From Cryptomeria japonica (taxonomy: Eukaryota; Streptophyta; Pinopsida; Cupressales; Cupressaceae), in assembly GCF_030272615.1 (NCBI RefSeq), contig NC_081410.1, positions 189,925,619-189,989,618 of the forward strand: a DNA stretch of 64,000 nucleotides. The letters run 5' to 3'. A program made the position numbers and the translations under genes. Below, piece after piece: positions 1-11,154 of this stretch (positions are counted from its first letter, which is position 1; each line of letters begins with the position of its first letter). The notes beneath the pieces were generated by a model, which saw only the letters and a list, made by a program, of their open reading frames with translations, had not been told where the DNA came from and searched no databases.

Positions 1-1010
1 TAAACTCAAAAGCTTAACAAAGTTTCATAGGCCTTAGACATACCAAGCTTAATGAACATGAACTTCTCTTTGGATGTAGCCATAGAATGGATAACTTTAG
101 TAGCAATCATAGTGCCATGAAAAATCTACCTCCCCTGCACAAACCCTCCTTGCTCAAGATAAATGAGAGATCCCAAACTTTTCTTTAATATTTCAGAAAT
201 GATTTTTGAGATTATCTTATAAGAAAAATTACATAAAGAAATAAGAAATAAGGAATCCAAAGATGAATGTTCCTTTTTCCTAGGAGTAAGAGTTGAGAAA
301 GAAATGTTGATGGATTTGATCATTTTCTTATTATGTTGAGATTCTCTAACCACCTCTAGTAGATCCCAATTCAAAATCTCCCAAAAGGTGTGAAAATTTT
401 AATAGGGAATCCATTGAGCGCAAGGGTCTTACCCTTTTTCGTTTGGAAAGTAACCTTTTCTAGTTCAAGTAAGGAAATGGGAGCCAAAGAAAGTTATTTA
501 TCTCTTTGGATATTGATGGAGGAAACAAATCAATAATGATCCTTTCTTTTGTAGTGGCTTGGACATCTTGCCTAGAAAATAAAAAGGAAAAAGAAGAAGT
601 GGATTCCTTAGAGATTGCTTGAAAAGAAGATAATTCATCTCCCTGTGTAGACACAAGGGGCTCAATAACATTCTCACTTCCCCTATCCTTCACGAAATTA
701 TGAAAGAAGTGTTATTATCTCCTTTATGAAGCCAATCTATCCTAGATTTCTACTTCCAAAAGGTTTCTTCTCTAAGCTCCCATTTAACCAAATTATTAGA
801 ACATCATGCTTCTTCTTTCAAAATCTTTATAGTCGTGCCTTCCTCCTTGATCTAGAAATTGATCCTCTCAAGCTACTTTTGAAGAGCCAACTTCTCTTGG
901 AAGATATTTTCAAAAGAAACTTTGTTCCACTTCTTGAGATTATATTTCACAAATTGAAGCCTTCTAAAAAAGGAATACATTGCAGCCTCATAATCAGGCT
1001 TCCCTTATAA
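1..1010 (-). pseudogene. LINE ORF2 reverse transcriptase, N-terminal part
   Basis: Minus-strand translation shows the plant L1 RT signature around 374-126, with ISLCNFSYKIISKIISE followed by a Gly-Phe-Val-Gln-Gly-Arg stretch (family form: EQxGFVxGRxI). Upstream (693-460) is the linker that in L1 proteins follows the endonuclease, and 1,010-726 read in reverse gives a WLHKGDNNTSFFHNFVK-like segment typical of the L1 'GDxNTxFFH' motif. Frames differ between the pieces, so several frameshifts and stops are present. The catalytic FADD box would lie left of position 1 and cannot be examined. Confidence 0.75.
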
Positions 1011-1334
1011 CCACCATTCCTTGACTTAGTTATAATGATCTAAGTCCTAAAGCTACATAAGATGAATCTTGAATGGGGGATTCTTTAGGGAACAAAAACC
1101 TGAAGAGGATAATTTAAATGGCTAGTGGTTAGAACCCTTCTACACCAATTTTTTTGAGAAAGAAGCTTTTCTATCACCTATCCAATGATAAGTCACCAAA
1201 AATATATCCATACATTCTAAAATTTAGTCTGATCTATATATTTTTATTAATCCATGTGAAAGTACCATTCTTTAGAACCACATCAACTAGGTTAAGATAA
1301 GAAATATTCTCTCTTGATAGGGAAGAGGAATGTC

Positions 1335-1688
1335 CTAGACAATCAATACCTCATTTTTCTCATTCAAGCTTGCTATAGCATTAAATTTTCCATCTAAAAT
1401 CCAAGGAAATGATGAAACAAGAGATCTAACAAATCTAACATGAGTCAAAAGTAAATACTTGTCAATAATATTAGAGGGTGCATATACATTTGTGAATAAA
1501 ATATTTTCTCTTGACTCAAAACAAGAACCCATCATGGAAATTGAGTTTTTGGTCATCAAGCTCCAAATAAAAGTGAAGTTGTAGGGATTCGAGAGGCAAG
1601 CCAATCCCTCTATGATTCCATGAGCCCCAATGCATGGAAACCGGCCTCCATGCCAAATTATAAATGAGATATCAACCATTTCATCCAC
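1335..1688 (-). pseudogene. LINE ORF2 endonuclease domain
   Basis: The roughly 117-codon segment has the core of the L1 endonuclease/phosphatase fold. A GGxACL-like region (IIEGLACLSNPYNF) is followed by FTNVYAPSN (family NVYAP) and then SFPWILDGKFNAI, which matches the WILGGDFNA motif. In the last motif the normally invariant Asp of GDFN is Lys (GKFN), a catalytic loss consistent with decay. It lies between the ORF1-like and RT segments in the expected order. Known for the family: this domain nicks target DNA for target-primed reverse transcription. Confidence 0.72.
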
Positions 1689-2479
1689 AAATAACTTTTT
1701 TTTTGGATAAAAATATATCTAGTCTATGTTCACAGCCAAAATCTTGAGAAGCTTTTTGTTTAGGGATGCTACTAAAATTTGTAGCATTCCATGATTGAAA
1801 ACTAATTTAAAGTGGGTAGAAAAAGGAGCATCAACAATCTTAATGACACCTAATTCCATCAAAGATTCCCCAATTAGCTTAACTTTATCTTGACCCTTCT
1901 TTCTTCCCACTTTTGGACCCTTATCATGAACTCCTTTCTTAAGAGATTTTTGTTGAAGATCTAACAAGAAGGGCCCTTCCTTTTTGTCTCATCTGTATTT
2001 TCTAGATTAGGTAAAATCTTTGAAGTTTCATTAGCCTCCTTTGACTCCCTTTAAATCTCCCTAACTTCTAGTGTGCACATAGCTTCCTAGACCCCAACAT
2101 CCTTCTCAATGTATTCAAGATTAACAATATTTCCACCTAAAGAGGTATCTTGCAATACAGAAGGGGGGAAATAATTAGATAACATCAAGAAGTTACCTAA
2201 GCTCAAATCATGCAGTTCTTTTTTAATCTTGAAACTTTCAAGAGCTATTGCAGCCCCTTCTTAAAAGCTTTCTAGAACATTAAAATGGTTACTAGAATTA
2301 CCCATAGATAAGTTCTTTTTTTAATAAATAGTCACCTTCCCTCTATTGTGATATCTCATTAGAATAAAACCATTCAAGTCAAGCTCATCATTAAGCGTTA
2401 GAGTTTTGCCTTCTACATTTGCATATGTTCTTCCTCTAAGGGCAACATAATGGGGAGAGGGATGTGCTGAAACATGTTT

Positions 2480-2830
2480 TGAAAAATTATCTAAAGATGC
2501 CCATGCTCACGACAAAGATGACATTTTAATGGAAGGGCCTCATTATTCACTTGCTAAATTTAGTTCATATTCCCTAAATGGATCTTCAAAGAATTAGGCA
2601 AGGGGTTATTAAGATCAATCTCAACATAGGTTGTGAATTTTCTCTCAAGAGTTTGATGGGAAGGGCCCAATGACTTCGCAAGAAAAACATAATTGAATGA
2701 AGAATGTGTGACCTCCAAAAATCCATAAGCAATATGAGAGGAACCCACATAGGGATTAAAGAGGAGAGCTCTATGATTGGGTCAAAACCCACATGTCGAG
2801 GCTTAATAAACAAACTAGCTTGATTAAGCC
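2480..2830 (-). pseudogene. LINE ORF1-like fragment with zinc knuckle
   Basis: Minus-strand reading gives an IPMWVPL segment, then FTTYVEIDLNNPLPNSLKI, and at about 2,533-2,495 a CHLCREHGHL motif. This order matches the nucleic-acid-binding region (DUF4283-like plus CCHC knuckle) of plant L1 ORF1 proteins. Two overlapping frames are needed to follow it, so at least one frameshift exists. It precedes the endonuclease by about 0.8 kb in sense orientation. Confidence 0.65.
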
Positions 2831-2960
2831 TAGTGTGTATTTCCTATTCTAGTGAAAAACTACAAAGAAGCCACTAGCAGTGGAAACAACCTCTAGATCT
2901 CCCTCTAGTTGCCAAGTATTATGAACGATTCTAAGAAAGGCAAAGAGGCTTGAAAACCAA

Positions 2961-3543
2961 TAAACTTCTAGATCAAAGTATGTTCTTATTAATAAAGCAC
3001 ATCTTTAGCAACAATGTCTGGGTAAATGACTACAATAGGTCTTTCAAGGCTCATTTCCAAGCACCCATTAAATCTAGAACAATTGTCCACTTTAGATCTA
3101 GATCTAAAATCATGTGGCTTGCATGAGAAAATTTATAGTATTCATATGCTTAGAATTACATATTTAAAAGAAACTAGCAGGCTCTTTCAAGATCCCCAAA
3201 AACATCCATTAGAGCTCCTACCCAAACTCTGCCCTAAAAAAAAAAAAAAATCCTACAAAGGAAGAGAAAATAAAAAAAGTATACAAACTCACCAAGCTAC
3301 CTTGACCTCTAAAGGAATAAAGAACACATTTAGTATTAGCTAAGTGTCTTAAGTAAAAAGAAATTAGATTCTTTTTTTTTGGGACATAGATTGTGAAGAC
3401 TTAGAAAGACATAAAACTAATTATTAGAAGGTAGAAATAGAAAACCTAACTTTTTGCATAAACCACTTTTTTAAGTTAGATTATCAACCCATAAAAATTA
3501 AATGATTTCTTAGTCTAAAATAAACAATAAAATTCATTTAATA
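2961..3543. other. Non-coding spacer
   Basis: No convincing gene. It holds an A-run at about 3,238-3,250 and short plus-strand reading frames without recognisable motifs. It may include the eroded 5' end of the adjacent LINE. The right edge abuts a solo LTR. Confidence 0.5.
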
Positions 3544-3548
3544 AAAAT

Positions 3549-4945
3549 TGTGAGCTCCAAATTGTGGATCAACCTGCAAGAGGAGAAAACAATAGGCAAG
3601 CACACACATGAAACATTATGTTAGTAAAATCAAGAAATCGAAAAATGCAAACTAATCTAATTGTTAGTCCAAGAAATCTCAAGATTGCTAAGCCCGTCCC
3701 ATGCTCCTCTATCTCTAGAGATCTTTAGGATTCAAGGTGGCTCTCATTGAAGGAGAGTGCTTGATCTTTAGGATGTCAACCTAGAGAACGAGATTAAATT
3801 GATGTGCCAAGATCAAAATGGATGCAACTAAGATCCTAGCTAAGATGAGATGATGGATGAAGATGCAAGATGCAAGATGAAGATATGAAATGAGTTCCAA
3901 ATTGAAAGATTAAATGAACTAATTAGGCTAATATGAGAATGAGATATGAGAATGCTATGAAAATGATACGAATTAAGCTAGCAAGATATTCTAAACATGC
4001 ATTAAAAAAACTAAGCTATAATGCAATTTAAGATGGCCTAAATGCTTGGTGATAGGGATTGAGCTCCTTGATAACCTATACAACACAATTAGACTATAGA
4101 TTGGATGCAATAGAAGTGGATCCTTTGATAAGAGATAAGGGCTCAATTTATAGAGTCGGAGGCCTAGAAATGGACGGTCAAGATTGATTACCAATCAAGG
4201 GTCAAGATTGAAGGAGGAATGTGGTCCCGAGTTGAAAGGCTTAGCCTTGTGACAAATGTCACAAACGGGAGAGGGTGAGGATCAATGTGGTCCCAGATTT
4301 GTAAGCTTAGCCTTGTGATAAGTGTCACAAAGGGGAGCGGGATGAAAAGTCAATGTGGCCCCATAAGTGTGGTCCCACCTTGGGAGAAGGGGATATGTGC
4401 TCACACATGTGTGAGCAACCTAGGAAGAAACAAAATGGATTAATTAGGATATGAAGAGATTAGATAGGTTCTAGAAGGATGATTAGGAGGCAAGTGGGAT
4501 ATGTAGGATTTTGCAAGTGGGTGAGGGAAAATAGGAATTTTAGTTAAATTAAAATAATTTAATTTAACCAAAAGGGATGCAACTTGCATTTGTAGGATTT
4601 TGCAAGTGGGGGGATTTACAAATAAATTTTGATTTATTTAGATGCAAAGGGGATTTTAATTAAATGTAGATTTAATTAAAATTGGAAAAGGGAATAAATT
4701 TTATTTTTTTAATTAAATGTGAATTTAATTAAAATGGCTAGAAGGGGGGTATTTAATTAAATGTGAATTTAATTAAATGGCTTAGATAGAAGAAGGGTAT
4801 ATTAATTAAATCTTAATTTAATTAAAAATGGTAAATTAGAAGAATAGGAATATTAATTAAATCTTAGTTTAATTAATGGGTGATTTAATAATTATTAAAT
4901 GAATAAAATCCATTTAATTAGTTGTGCCAGTTTTAGGTGTCTACA
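3549..4945 (-). mobile_element. Solo LTR (Tat-like family), TSD aaaat
   Basis: The 1,397-bp unit starts TGTGAGCTCC and ends GTGTCTACA, with the 5-bp sequence aaaat immediately on both sides (3,544-3,548 and 4,946-4,950). The terminal TG...CA and perfect duplication fit an LTR left by recombination between two LTRs. In sense (minus) orientation it begins TGTAGACACC like the LTRs of the two large elements further right. A TATA-like motif lies near 4,146-4,154. The right third is rich in aattaaat palindromes. It also carries two copies of a block with 'agccttgtgacaa/taagtgtcacaaa'. No internal region remains. Confidence 0.88.
4146..4154 (-). promoter_or_regulatory. TATA-like box of solo LTR
   Basis: The minus strand reads CTATAAATT within 'gctcaatttatagagtcgg' on the plus strand. 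It lies inside the solo LTR at a position suitable for a U3 promoter. It is predicted by motif only. Confidence 0.4.
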
Positions 4946-4950
4946 AAAAT

Positions 4951-5169
4951 ATTTGTATATGGAAACAAAACAAGCATTAGAGATTAAAACTAGTCACTCA
5001 AAACTGAAAGAAAATTTTGCAGTAATCTATCAAGCTTAAGGACTTATACAAATAATTTAACATTGATATTTTCATTAGAGAAGTTTATTTTAGTTTTGAG
5101 ACTAATTGTAATCTATCACTAGTTCAAAATTCCTTAATCCATTTCACATAATTCCCTATTTTGATATCA
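4951..5169 (-). other. Possible copia 5' leader with eroded PBS
   Basis: The plus strand ends in 'ttttgatatcatgttgtaag', close to the 'gctctgataccatgttg' junction typical of minus-oriented copia elements (PBS for initiator tRNA-Met next to an LTR starting TGTTG). The PBS is mutated at several bases. The rest of this stretch has no coding signal. Confidence 0.4.
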
Positions 5170-5600
5170 TGTTGTAAGAATAGAACAAAAAAATATTATT
5201 AGTCTCTTAGTTATTAGGATACAGATTACAAAGAGGTTTATTTCCTTATATAGAGAAAAGGGGATGAAACCAAATACACATGTAAAAGGATAAACACAAC
5301 ACAACTCGCCCAAAACACTAAAAATATAAAACTAAAAAAAATTAAAAAATATGTCACTAAGGTGACTTTATCACCAAAGTAATCTTATCCTAATTATTGT
5401 TTAATATTATTCCAATAATTTTTAGGTCACTTGGTGGTCACTTCCTATTGGATGGATTTTTCACCTCCATCTTCTCCCTAGTTCTATATGACTCAATATC
5501 TAGCTTGCTTTTACATACACTTCCATACATTTGATGGAATCATTTTCCCATAGCTTCTCTTGAAGCTCCTAATGCAATATTGTCATCTTGACATTTACAC
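5170..5600 (-). mobile_element. Eroded copia-type LTR (right end uncertain)
   Basis: Starting at TGTTGTAAGAAT on the plus strand, this is the presumed U5-R-U3 of a minus-oriented copia LTR. It contains a minus-strand TATA box CTCTATATAAGG (5,245-5,254) about 75 bp from the proposed LTR edge, a plausible promoter position. The far end was not located and no target duplication was found, so the extent is approximate. Confidence 0.4.
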
Positions 5601-6185
5601 ATCTTTTGAAATATCGGGTTTGTAATTGTGTCATTTCATTTACAATTTTATAGCTTATTTCTCTCATAGAAAGATCTTGCATATTCATTTGTTTCAGATT
5701 TCTAAGATTTTTATCCTTCTAGTGCAAAATATCTGGACAATTAAATGTGCATTGAAAAAATCAATGATTGTAATTGCTCAATAATACAAATTGATTTGTC
5801 ATGAGTGCTTTCTTAGAAAGGCATATTTTGATCTTTTTTCCCCCACCTACCTTTTAATTAATTATGTTTGTTTCTTTATGCACAAGTCTAGTAATACCAT
5901 TGTGGGTGCACCATATAGCCTTGATGTTGTTATTCTCTCTTTCACAAATTGTTAGCACTTTTAATAATCTCCTAACTAAAAAATAATCTCTATTGATTTG
6001 ATATGGCTGATTTATTGTTTTAGATCATACATTGCAACACAAATCTAGTTTTTCTATGTCAATATACAAAACCTTAACATTTACTAAACAATAAAGGCAA
6101 TTATAAGATCTTTTCCCACAATCTAATTTCTAAAATCTTTAAATAAGTGATAAATGTTAAGCCTAATCCTCCTTTGACAATTGCA
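5601..6185. other. Non-coding, possibly N-terminal remnant of the Penelope-like element
   Basis: AT-rich. No reading frame with recognisable motifs. Because the element that follows should have several hundred bases of coding sequence before its YGLPK motif, part of this stretch may be its decayed start, but I see no residues that prove it. Confidence 0.35.
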
Positions 6186-7505
6186 CCAAAAAGCATCTCT
6201 TGCCCAATAAAAAAATCATACATCTATGGTGTGCCTAAATTGATGAGTCCATTCCTATGAGGCCTATTGTTGACACCACCAATTCCACTATGTTGCCTAT
6301 CTAGTCAAATTAATCACTTCTCTAATGAGAAAGTCTTCATCCTTTATCAAAGACTAATCAATTTGTCAATATCATCAAAGGTTAAAAACACTGATGTTGA
6401 TAACATTCTAGTTAGCTTTTATGTGATGTCCCTCTTTACTAAAATCCTTTTACAAGACTCCATTATGTTTGTTAGACAAAAGACCAATGAAGAAATTGTG
6501 TCCCTTGTTGAGTTCTACTTAAAGTTCATACTCTTCAACTTCTAGAAAACAATCTATGAGCAATCCGATGCAATGTTCAAGGGATCCTCTCCACAATCAC
6601 AATTAAATTGTATGTGGACCATTTTAAAACACCTTGACCTATACTCATTTCCCTTTAAACTAAAATGGTTGAAGCAATGCATAGACGACATCAATGTATG
6701 TTGGGAGCACGGTGTGATCGTTTTAAGAACTTCTACTCCCACCTCAATAACATTACTCCCTATATCAAGTTTACAAAAGAACTTGAAACTAGTAACCAAC
6801 TTCCCTTCCTATGTATCCTTCTCACTAAGAAAGGAGATGGTTCCCTTAGCTATCATGTCTTTAGGAAATGCACCCACACAAACCTCTACCAACACACTTC
6901 CTTGTGCCACCACTAAGCCCAAAAGGCAAGTGTCCTAAATACTCTTCATCTTGCCACTAGGGCCTTTTGTATTTGTGATGAAAATCACATTAACCAAGAG
7001 CTTTCCCACCTTACTAAGGTTTTCAAACTAAATTAGTCACAATAAGCACATCATGAAAACTTTTAGGCAAGCCCAAGCCCAGCTGAGCTCCAAACCAAAA
7101 CATTTAGACTTTGATGTTGTCTATAGTACCACCTTCCCCTACATATAAGGCATATCTAATAAGATCATGAAAATCCTTTGCACTCAAATCTCTTTTCTAC
7201 TATTAGAAAGCTCATTCCATCTACCAAAGATGCCAAAGAAATTCTTCTTAACTTGGTTGTCCGTAAAATCAATTATTTATGTGAGACCCCTTCCATTGAT
7301 GAGACATTTTGATTTATCTACACAACAATCAAAGAACAATATGTTAAAATTAGGCATTAAAATTAGGCATGAAAATGTCACAAATCAACACTCATAAAGA
7401 ACTCTAGCACTAAGTACCACATTTGTCAGTAGGATGCTTTTCGTAGTCAAAGAAGATAGCTTCTTTGAGAGAAAGCTTAAAGATTTAATATAAATAGCCC
7501 CACTA
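6186..7505 (+). mobile_element. Degenerate Penelope-like retroelement (Dryad-type), RT and probable GIY-YIG remnant
   Basis: Across shifting plus-strand frames the ordered motif set of Penelope-like RTs is visible. YIYGVPKLMSP (family YGLPKIHKP) lies at about 6,215, MRPIVD at about 6,257, and LVSFYVMSLFTKI (SFDVxSLFT) at about 6,408. GSSPQSQLNCMW (GSPLSPxxANxxM) follows at about 6,580, CIDDINVCW (YVDD box, both Asp kept) at about 6,680, and NQLPFLCILLTKKGDGSLSY then RKCTHTNLYQHTS (LPFLD...YRKxTHTxxYLH) at 6,800-6,900. Further on, at 7,250-7,500, segments such as IKEHE-like 'IKIRHENV' and VKEDSFFERKLKDLI match the C-terminal region that follows the GIY-YIG nuclease, with the YIG itself eroded. 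It needs at least three frame changes, so it is inactive. Telomere-like or ribozyme pLTRs were not identified. Confidence 0.83.
6360..6960 (+). pseudogene. Penelope-like RT palm domain
   Basis: This is the best preserved part of the element above. It holds the SFDVxSLFT-like motif, a GSPxS-like motif and the catalytic double Asp as CIDD in place of the usual YVDD. After a frame change comes the long diagnostic block beginning ITPYIKFTKELE and ending in HTSLCHH. That block (LPFLD, then a Lys/Arg-Lys-x-Thr-His-Thr stretch) separates Penelope-like RTs from LTR and LINE RTs. The enzyme would copy RNA into DNA during target-primed insertion. Here the Asp of LPFLD is Cys and frames are broken. Confidence 0.83.
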
Positions 7506-8386
7506 GCCTAAATTGAGATGATACATGGAACCTAAGCCACAATTGGAATCCTTTATTAAATTCCCTTAGCTTACTTTCATCCCTTTAATCTCTCTTTTCT
7601 CTCACCCTCTTCTCTATGAATTTTTCCCTCTCTCATAGTCTCATTGCTCGCCCTTTCTCCCTCCCCTAGTATCCATATCTTCTCCTTTCCTCTCCCAACA
7701 ACCCAACCTTTCCTCTAAGATTCTCCCTTATCCCAGTATCCCTCTCATCCCCCTTCTCCATTCTCAACCCCCCACCCAACAACTCTATTCACCTTCTCTA
7801 TCATACCTCCTCTCCTACCCTCATTCTCCCTTATTTTTATTCCTTCTTTTGATTGTTTTGATCAATTGTTAGCTCCTTTTTATCTTCGCTATATTATTTC
7901 CTTCTTGTTTCTCTTCATTTGAGTTTGGTCTTCCCTCTTATGTTGTCATCATTCTTCAAATGACTATAATTTTTATTCTCTATCATATTTTTAATGCATG
8001 TTCTATAGTATTCTTCTTTTGGTTTCATTTACATTTTCTCTTATACACATTTTGAATTATTTCTTTATCATAATCACTTGTCTTGTTTCAATTAATTTCA
8101 TTCCTATCATTATTTGCAAAATTAGTGTTATTCTTTTTAAAGAATTTGGCTCCCCCCAATTACGTCCTCTTTTGTTCTCATTATCTTTAATGTTTAGTAT
8201 AACAATTGTTAGTATTTACAATAATACTATTTAACTACAATTCCTTCATATCTATAATAGTAATAATATAATAATTTCAATTCCTTTTGTAATTTTTCAT
8301 CATTATGACCGTTTCTTAAAATGCCATCTTTTATTATTATTATTATTATTTTTAAAAATTTCGTTATAATCAATTCCTTACTTCTT
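7506..8386. other. Pyrimidine-rich non-coding stretch
   Basis: No gene recognised. From about 7,555 to 7,840 the plus strand is very rich in C and T (repeated 'ctctc', 'ccctc', 'cttct' runs). A (TTA)n tract of about 19 bp lies near 8,333-8,350. Confidence 0.55.
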
Positions 8387-8505
8387 TTGCTTTCTTTCTC
8401 ACATAGTTTGTTCTTGTTAGATTGCCATCCCTATGCATAATTTACTTTGCTTTCTTTCTCGCATTGTTTGTTCTTGTTGGATTGCTATCTCTATGGACAA
8501 AATAG
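8387..8505 (+). repeat. 60-bp tandem duplication
   Basis: The segment beginning 'tttgctttctttctc' recurs exactly 60 bp later, with 'tttgttcttgtt(a/g)gattgc' in both copies. The copies differ at several positions, so the duplication is not recent. Confidence 0.75.
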
Positions 8506-8547
8506 AACAGTCAGAAGAAGACACACTATGTTAAAGAACTCAATCCC

Positions 8548-8935
8548 ATGTGGACACATGACGAAAAGGCTTATTTAAGGGCTGAAATAAAGGAAAAGGC
8601 TAGAATCTTAATTGCTCAGTTGAGGAGCGGGTCACATCATCTTCGATATGAAACGGTTCAATGGATAACTCCCAACGAAGAGTGCGAAGAAAGGACTTGT
8701 ATCTTTTGTGATGAAAGAGCCAAAGGACTTGTATCTTTTGTGATAAAAGAGTGGTTGCAACCGAATGACACTTAATCATGAAGTGTGTGGCTTACAAGGA
8801 TATCCGTAAGCAGTTTGAAAACAACCTGAAGGTAGACATTCCGGGCAAGCTGTTTGAGGAAGCAAGGCTTCACAAAACTGTGACTTTCTCAATCAAGATT
8901 CATAAAAAAAAAGAGCTGACACAGAGAGAAATCTG
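8548..8935 (+). pseudogene. LINE ORF2 C-terminal remnant with zinc motif
   Basis: The reading gives ILIAQLRSGSHHLRYETVQW, then CIFCDKRV, then HLIMKC and AYKDIRKQFENN. This pattern (LRxGSHxLR...CxxC...HxxxxC...) is the C-terminal cysteine-rich region seen after the RT in plant non-LTR elements. A 32-bp direct duplication ('aaggacttgtatcttttgtg' and following, at about 8,691 and 8,723) repeats the CxxC half and throws the frame. A TGA interrupts the residue before the His. The downstream frame ends at 8,935. No other part of this element was found nearby. Confidence 0.6.
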
Positions 8936-10302
8936 AATTAGTGTTGTTTTGGAGCTTTTGGTCCCTTAAACCACTTGGTCTCGTGGACATTATTAAAATC
9001 CTTCATTCATTTATTCTATGCATAATTTTTTTAAATTTACTTTTTCCTTTATATACTTGTGTTTCTTTGGCTCTAGTTCCTCCCTTAGAACCCTTATACT
9101 CTCTGTCTATTCATCCTCTTTTTTTAAGGAAGTTGCTCTGCGATTTTATATCAATTTCATCATCATTAAGTGTGATTCCAAATATCGTTTTTTTATGAAA
9201 AAATCCTACCAGAAACTCCACAATTTATTTATTGGAAGGCCAAAGTTTCTGCCATGCGACACATTAAAATCCCAATTAATAATTATGGCCCTGCAGACAT
9301 TTGTAGTGAAATAATTGTCTGAAAAAACTGATGATTCTTTGAGCAGCAGAAATAAGGATGATATTGTCTGCTACCTGTGAATGCATATTCTATTGGAAAA
9401 GCAGGGAATGGCTTCTAAGGCAGAGTTGTTCGACTATACAACTAATATAATTGTGAGAAAGAGCTAATGCTCAATCCTTCAACGGTCAAGCACGGCTACT
9501 GAATCAGCAACGGAAAGACGTTTAGAATTTTGGCTATACAGATAAATTAGAAATTGTCGTCATTGAGGATTTCATAACTGATGATATAGCCTACAAACGT
9601 TATGAAATATGCCTGAAGTTGGTATTTCAAATACTCGAGCAAGTAGAAAACAACTGCATATGAAAAAGATAAAAGTAAAAATTTCAGATTGTAAGAAATG
9701 TTTCTGTATCAGGAATATCTTCTGAATCAAAGAGGAAACTTAAAATTCCAAGAGTTGTTTATGCCATAAGAAACTTTGATTAGGGCCATTCAAACGATGA
9801 TGCAACTACCTTTTTCTGTAAAGGAATCGGTGTAAAGAATGTTTCTGTATTAGGTTTTATCTTCTGATTCTGAACATTCATTTTTTTTGGTAGACAAGGT
9901 TGTAGCTGATAAGTTCAAATAAAAAACATAATGGAGAAATTCTAACCAAAAGTGTTTCTAAAAATTTAACTGTCATTATCGGAATCTTCAAGAGTAAGAG
10001 TGTTAAATAACCAATATTCCTCAAAACAATAGAATAGCAGTTGTGTCCCTTGAGTAAAAAACAACAGTTCTAACATCTCGGAACAATGCTCACATCGTTC
10101 TTCTTGCTCTGATTCCTAGATCTAACCACACACCATCCAATAAATACAACCTTGAATAAGCTCTTACCATCAGAAAGGTGCTGGAGATCAGAATTTCTTC
10201 TGAACATTTACTCGGCTATATAGACACAATAGAAGAGCCAATGCAGAACCTTCCAAGAAAATAAAATTTACAACGCTGAAAAAAATTGCTTAGTAGATGT
10301 AC
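8936..10302. other. 3' flank of plastid S9 gene, no other gene seen
   Basis: No reading frame with recognisable motifs. The right end (approximately 10,100-10,302) is expected to hold the 3' UTR and polyadenylation site of the minus-strand S9 gene. AT-rich candidates exist but none stands out. Confidence 0.45.
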
Positions 10303-10590
10303 TCAACGCTTTGAGTACTGTGGAGCTTTGCGAGCTTTGTGTAAACCAACTTTCTTTCTTTCAACCCTTCTTGAATCTCTCGTCAAAAGCCCCTGCTTCC
10401 TAAGAGGATCCCTGTTGTCTGCACTTGCTACACATAAAGCTCGGGCAATTCCTAGTAAAATGGCCTGCGCCTGGCCGGAAAGCCCACCTCCTCTTGCCTT
10501 GACAAACACATCATATTTGTTTTCATAACCTAGCAATGCAAGAGGATGTTTAAGATACTGGAGCCAAAGCGGATTTCCTTGCAGATAGTC
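10303..10590 (-). CDS. RPS9: Plastid ribosomal protein S9 (uS9c), exon 2
   Basis: This exon encodes the C-terminal 95 residues and stop of nuclear-encoded plastid 30S protein S9, which lies near the decoding centre with its C-terminal tail reaching toward P-site tRNA. It reads [20 protein letters not shown], continues through the conserved [11 protein letters not shown] motif, and ends in the basic tail [11 protein letters not shown] that is diagnostic for uS9. The exon starts just after a minus-strand acceptor ...gatgtgcag (10,591-10,600). The phase is 0 and joins exactly to exon 1 so that ...RTAQ is followed by DYLQGNPLW, matching the continuous sequence in other plants. No stop or frameshift is present, so the exon appears functional. 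Confidence 0.93.
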   Translation of the reverse strand, partial: DYLQGNPLWLQYLKHPLALLGYENKYDVFVKARGGGLSGQAQAILLGIARALCVASADNRDPLRKQGLLTRDSRRVERKKVGLHKARKAPQYSKR

Positions 10591-11154
10591 CTGCACATCA
10601 TAAACCAATAAACCAGAGAATGTTTAGGTTTCATGTCATGTCTAAAACTTTAACAATTTTATATTGAAAACAATTATATTTCTATGCACTCTTAAGAACT
10701 GCTACATTTGCCACACATGGATCTCTAATTAATAGATGCAAACAGATGTCATATGAAAATGGCACAGCTGCCCTACCCTAGTTATGACCTCCATTTTACC
10801 AAGTGCCTTTCTTTGCCCCAGTATCTCAAGGTAAATTGAAAGCAAGATCAATGAGCCTATTATTGTAAGTAAAGGTAATGGAGGATAAACCTCAGACAAC
10901 CAGTGGAGCTGAGTTACGTATGACAAGGTAAGAAGGATGAAATGCATTTGAAGTGATTAAAGATTAAAAACATGTTATTTGGAAAAGGGAGTTCCATTAG
11001 TTGGGATGCAGTTCTAGCTTAAAAGACTTTAGCTTTGAAATAAAACTGGCTCTGATGGTTTTAGTGGCAGCATCCACAAACCTACCATGCTTTGACGAAG
11101 AAAGTAGAGTAAGAGAGTCCAAGAGGCACTCTTGATGCTCTTTCTAGGGCACCA

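Larger units (their letters stand above)
1..2960 (-). mobile_element. L1-type LINE, 5' two-thirds, degenerate, cut by window edge
   Basis: This is a non-LTR retrotransposon read on the minus strand. In sense order it shows an ORF1-like segment with a CCHC-type knuckle (about 2,830-2,480), an apurinic-type endonuclease segment (1,688-1,335), a linker, and the N-terminal half of a reverse transcriptase that leaves the window at position 1. Domain order and spacing fit a plant L1 ORF1-ORF2. Frames change and stops occur throughout, so it is dead. The RT palm and the 3' end lie outside the window. The 5' end is not defined. I place it near 2,960 only because similarity fades there. Confidence 0.8.
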
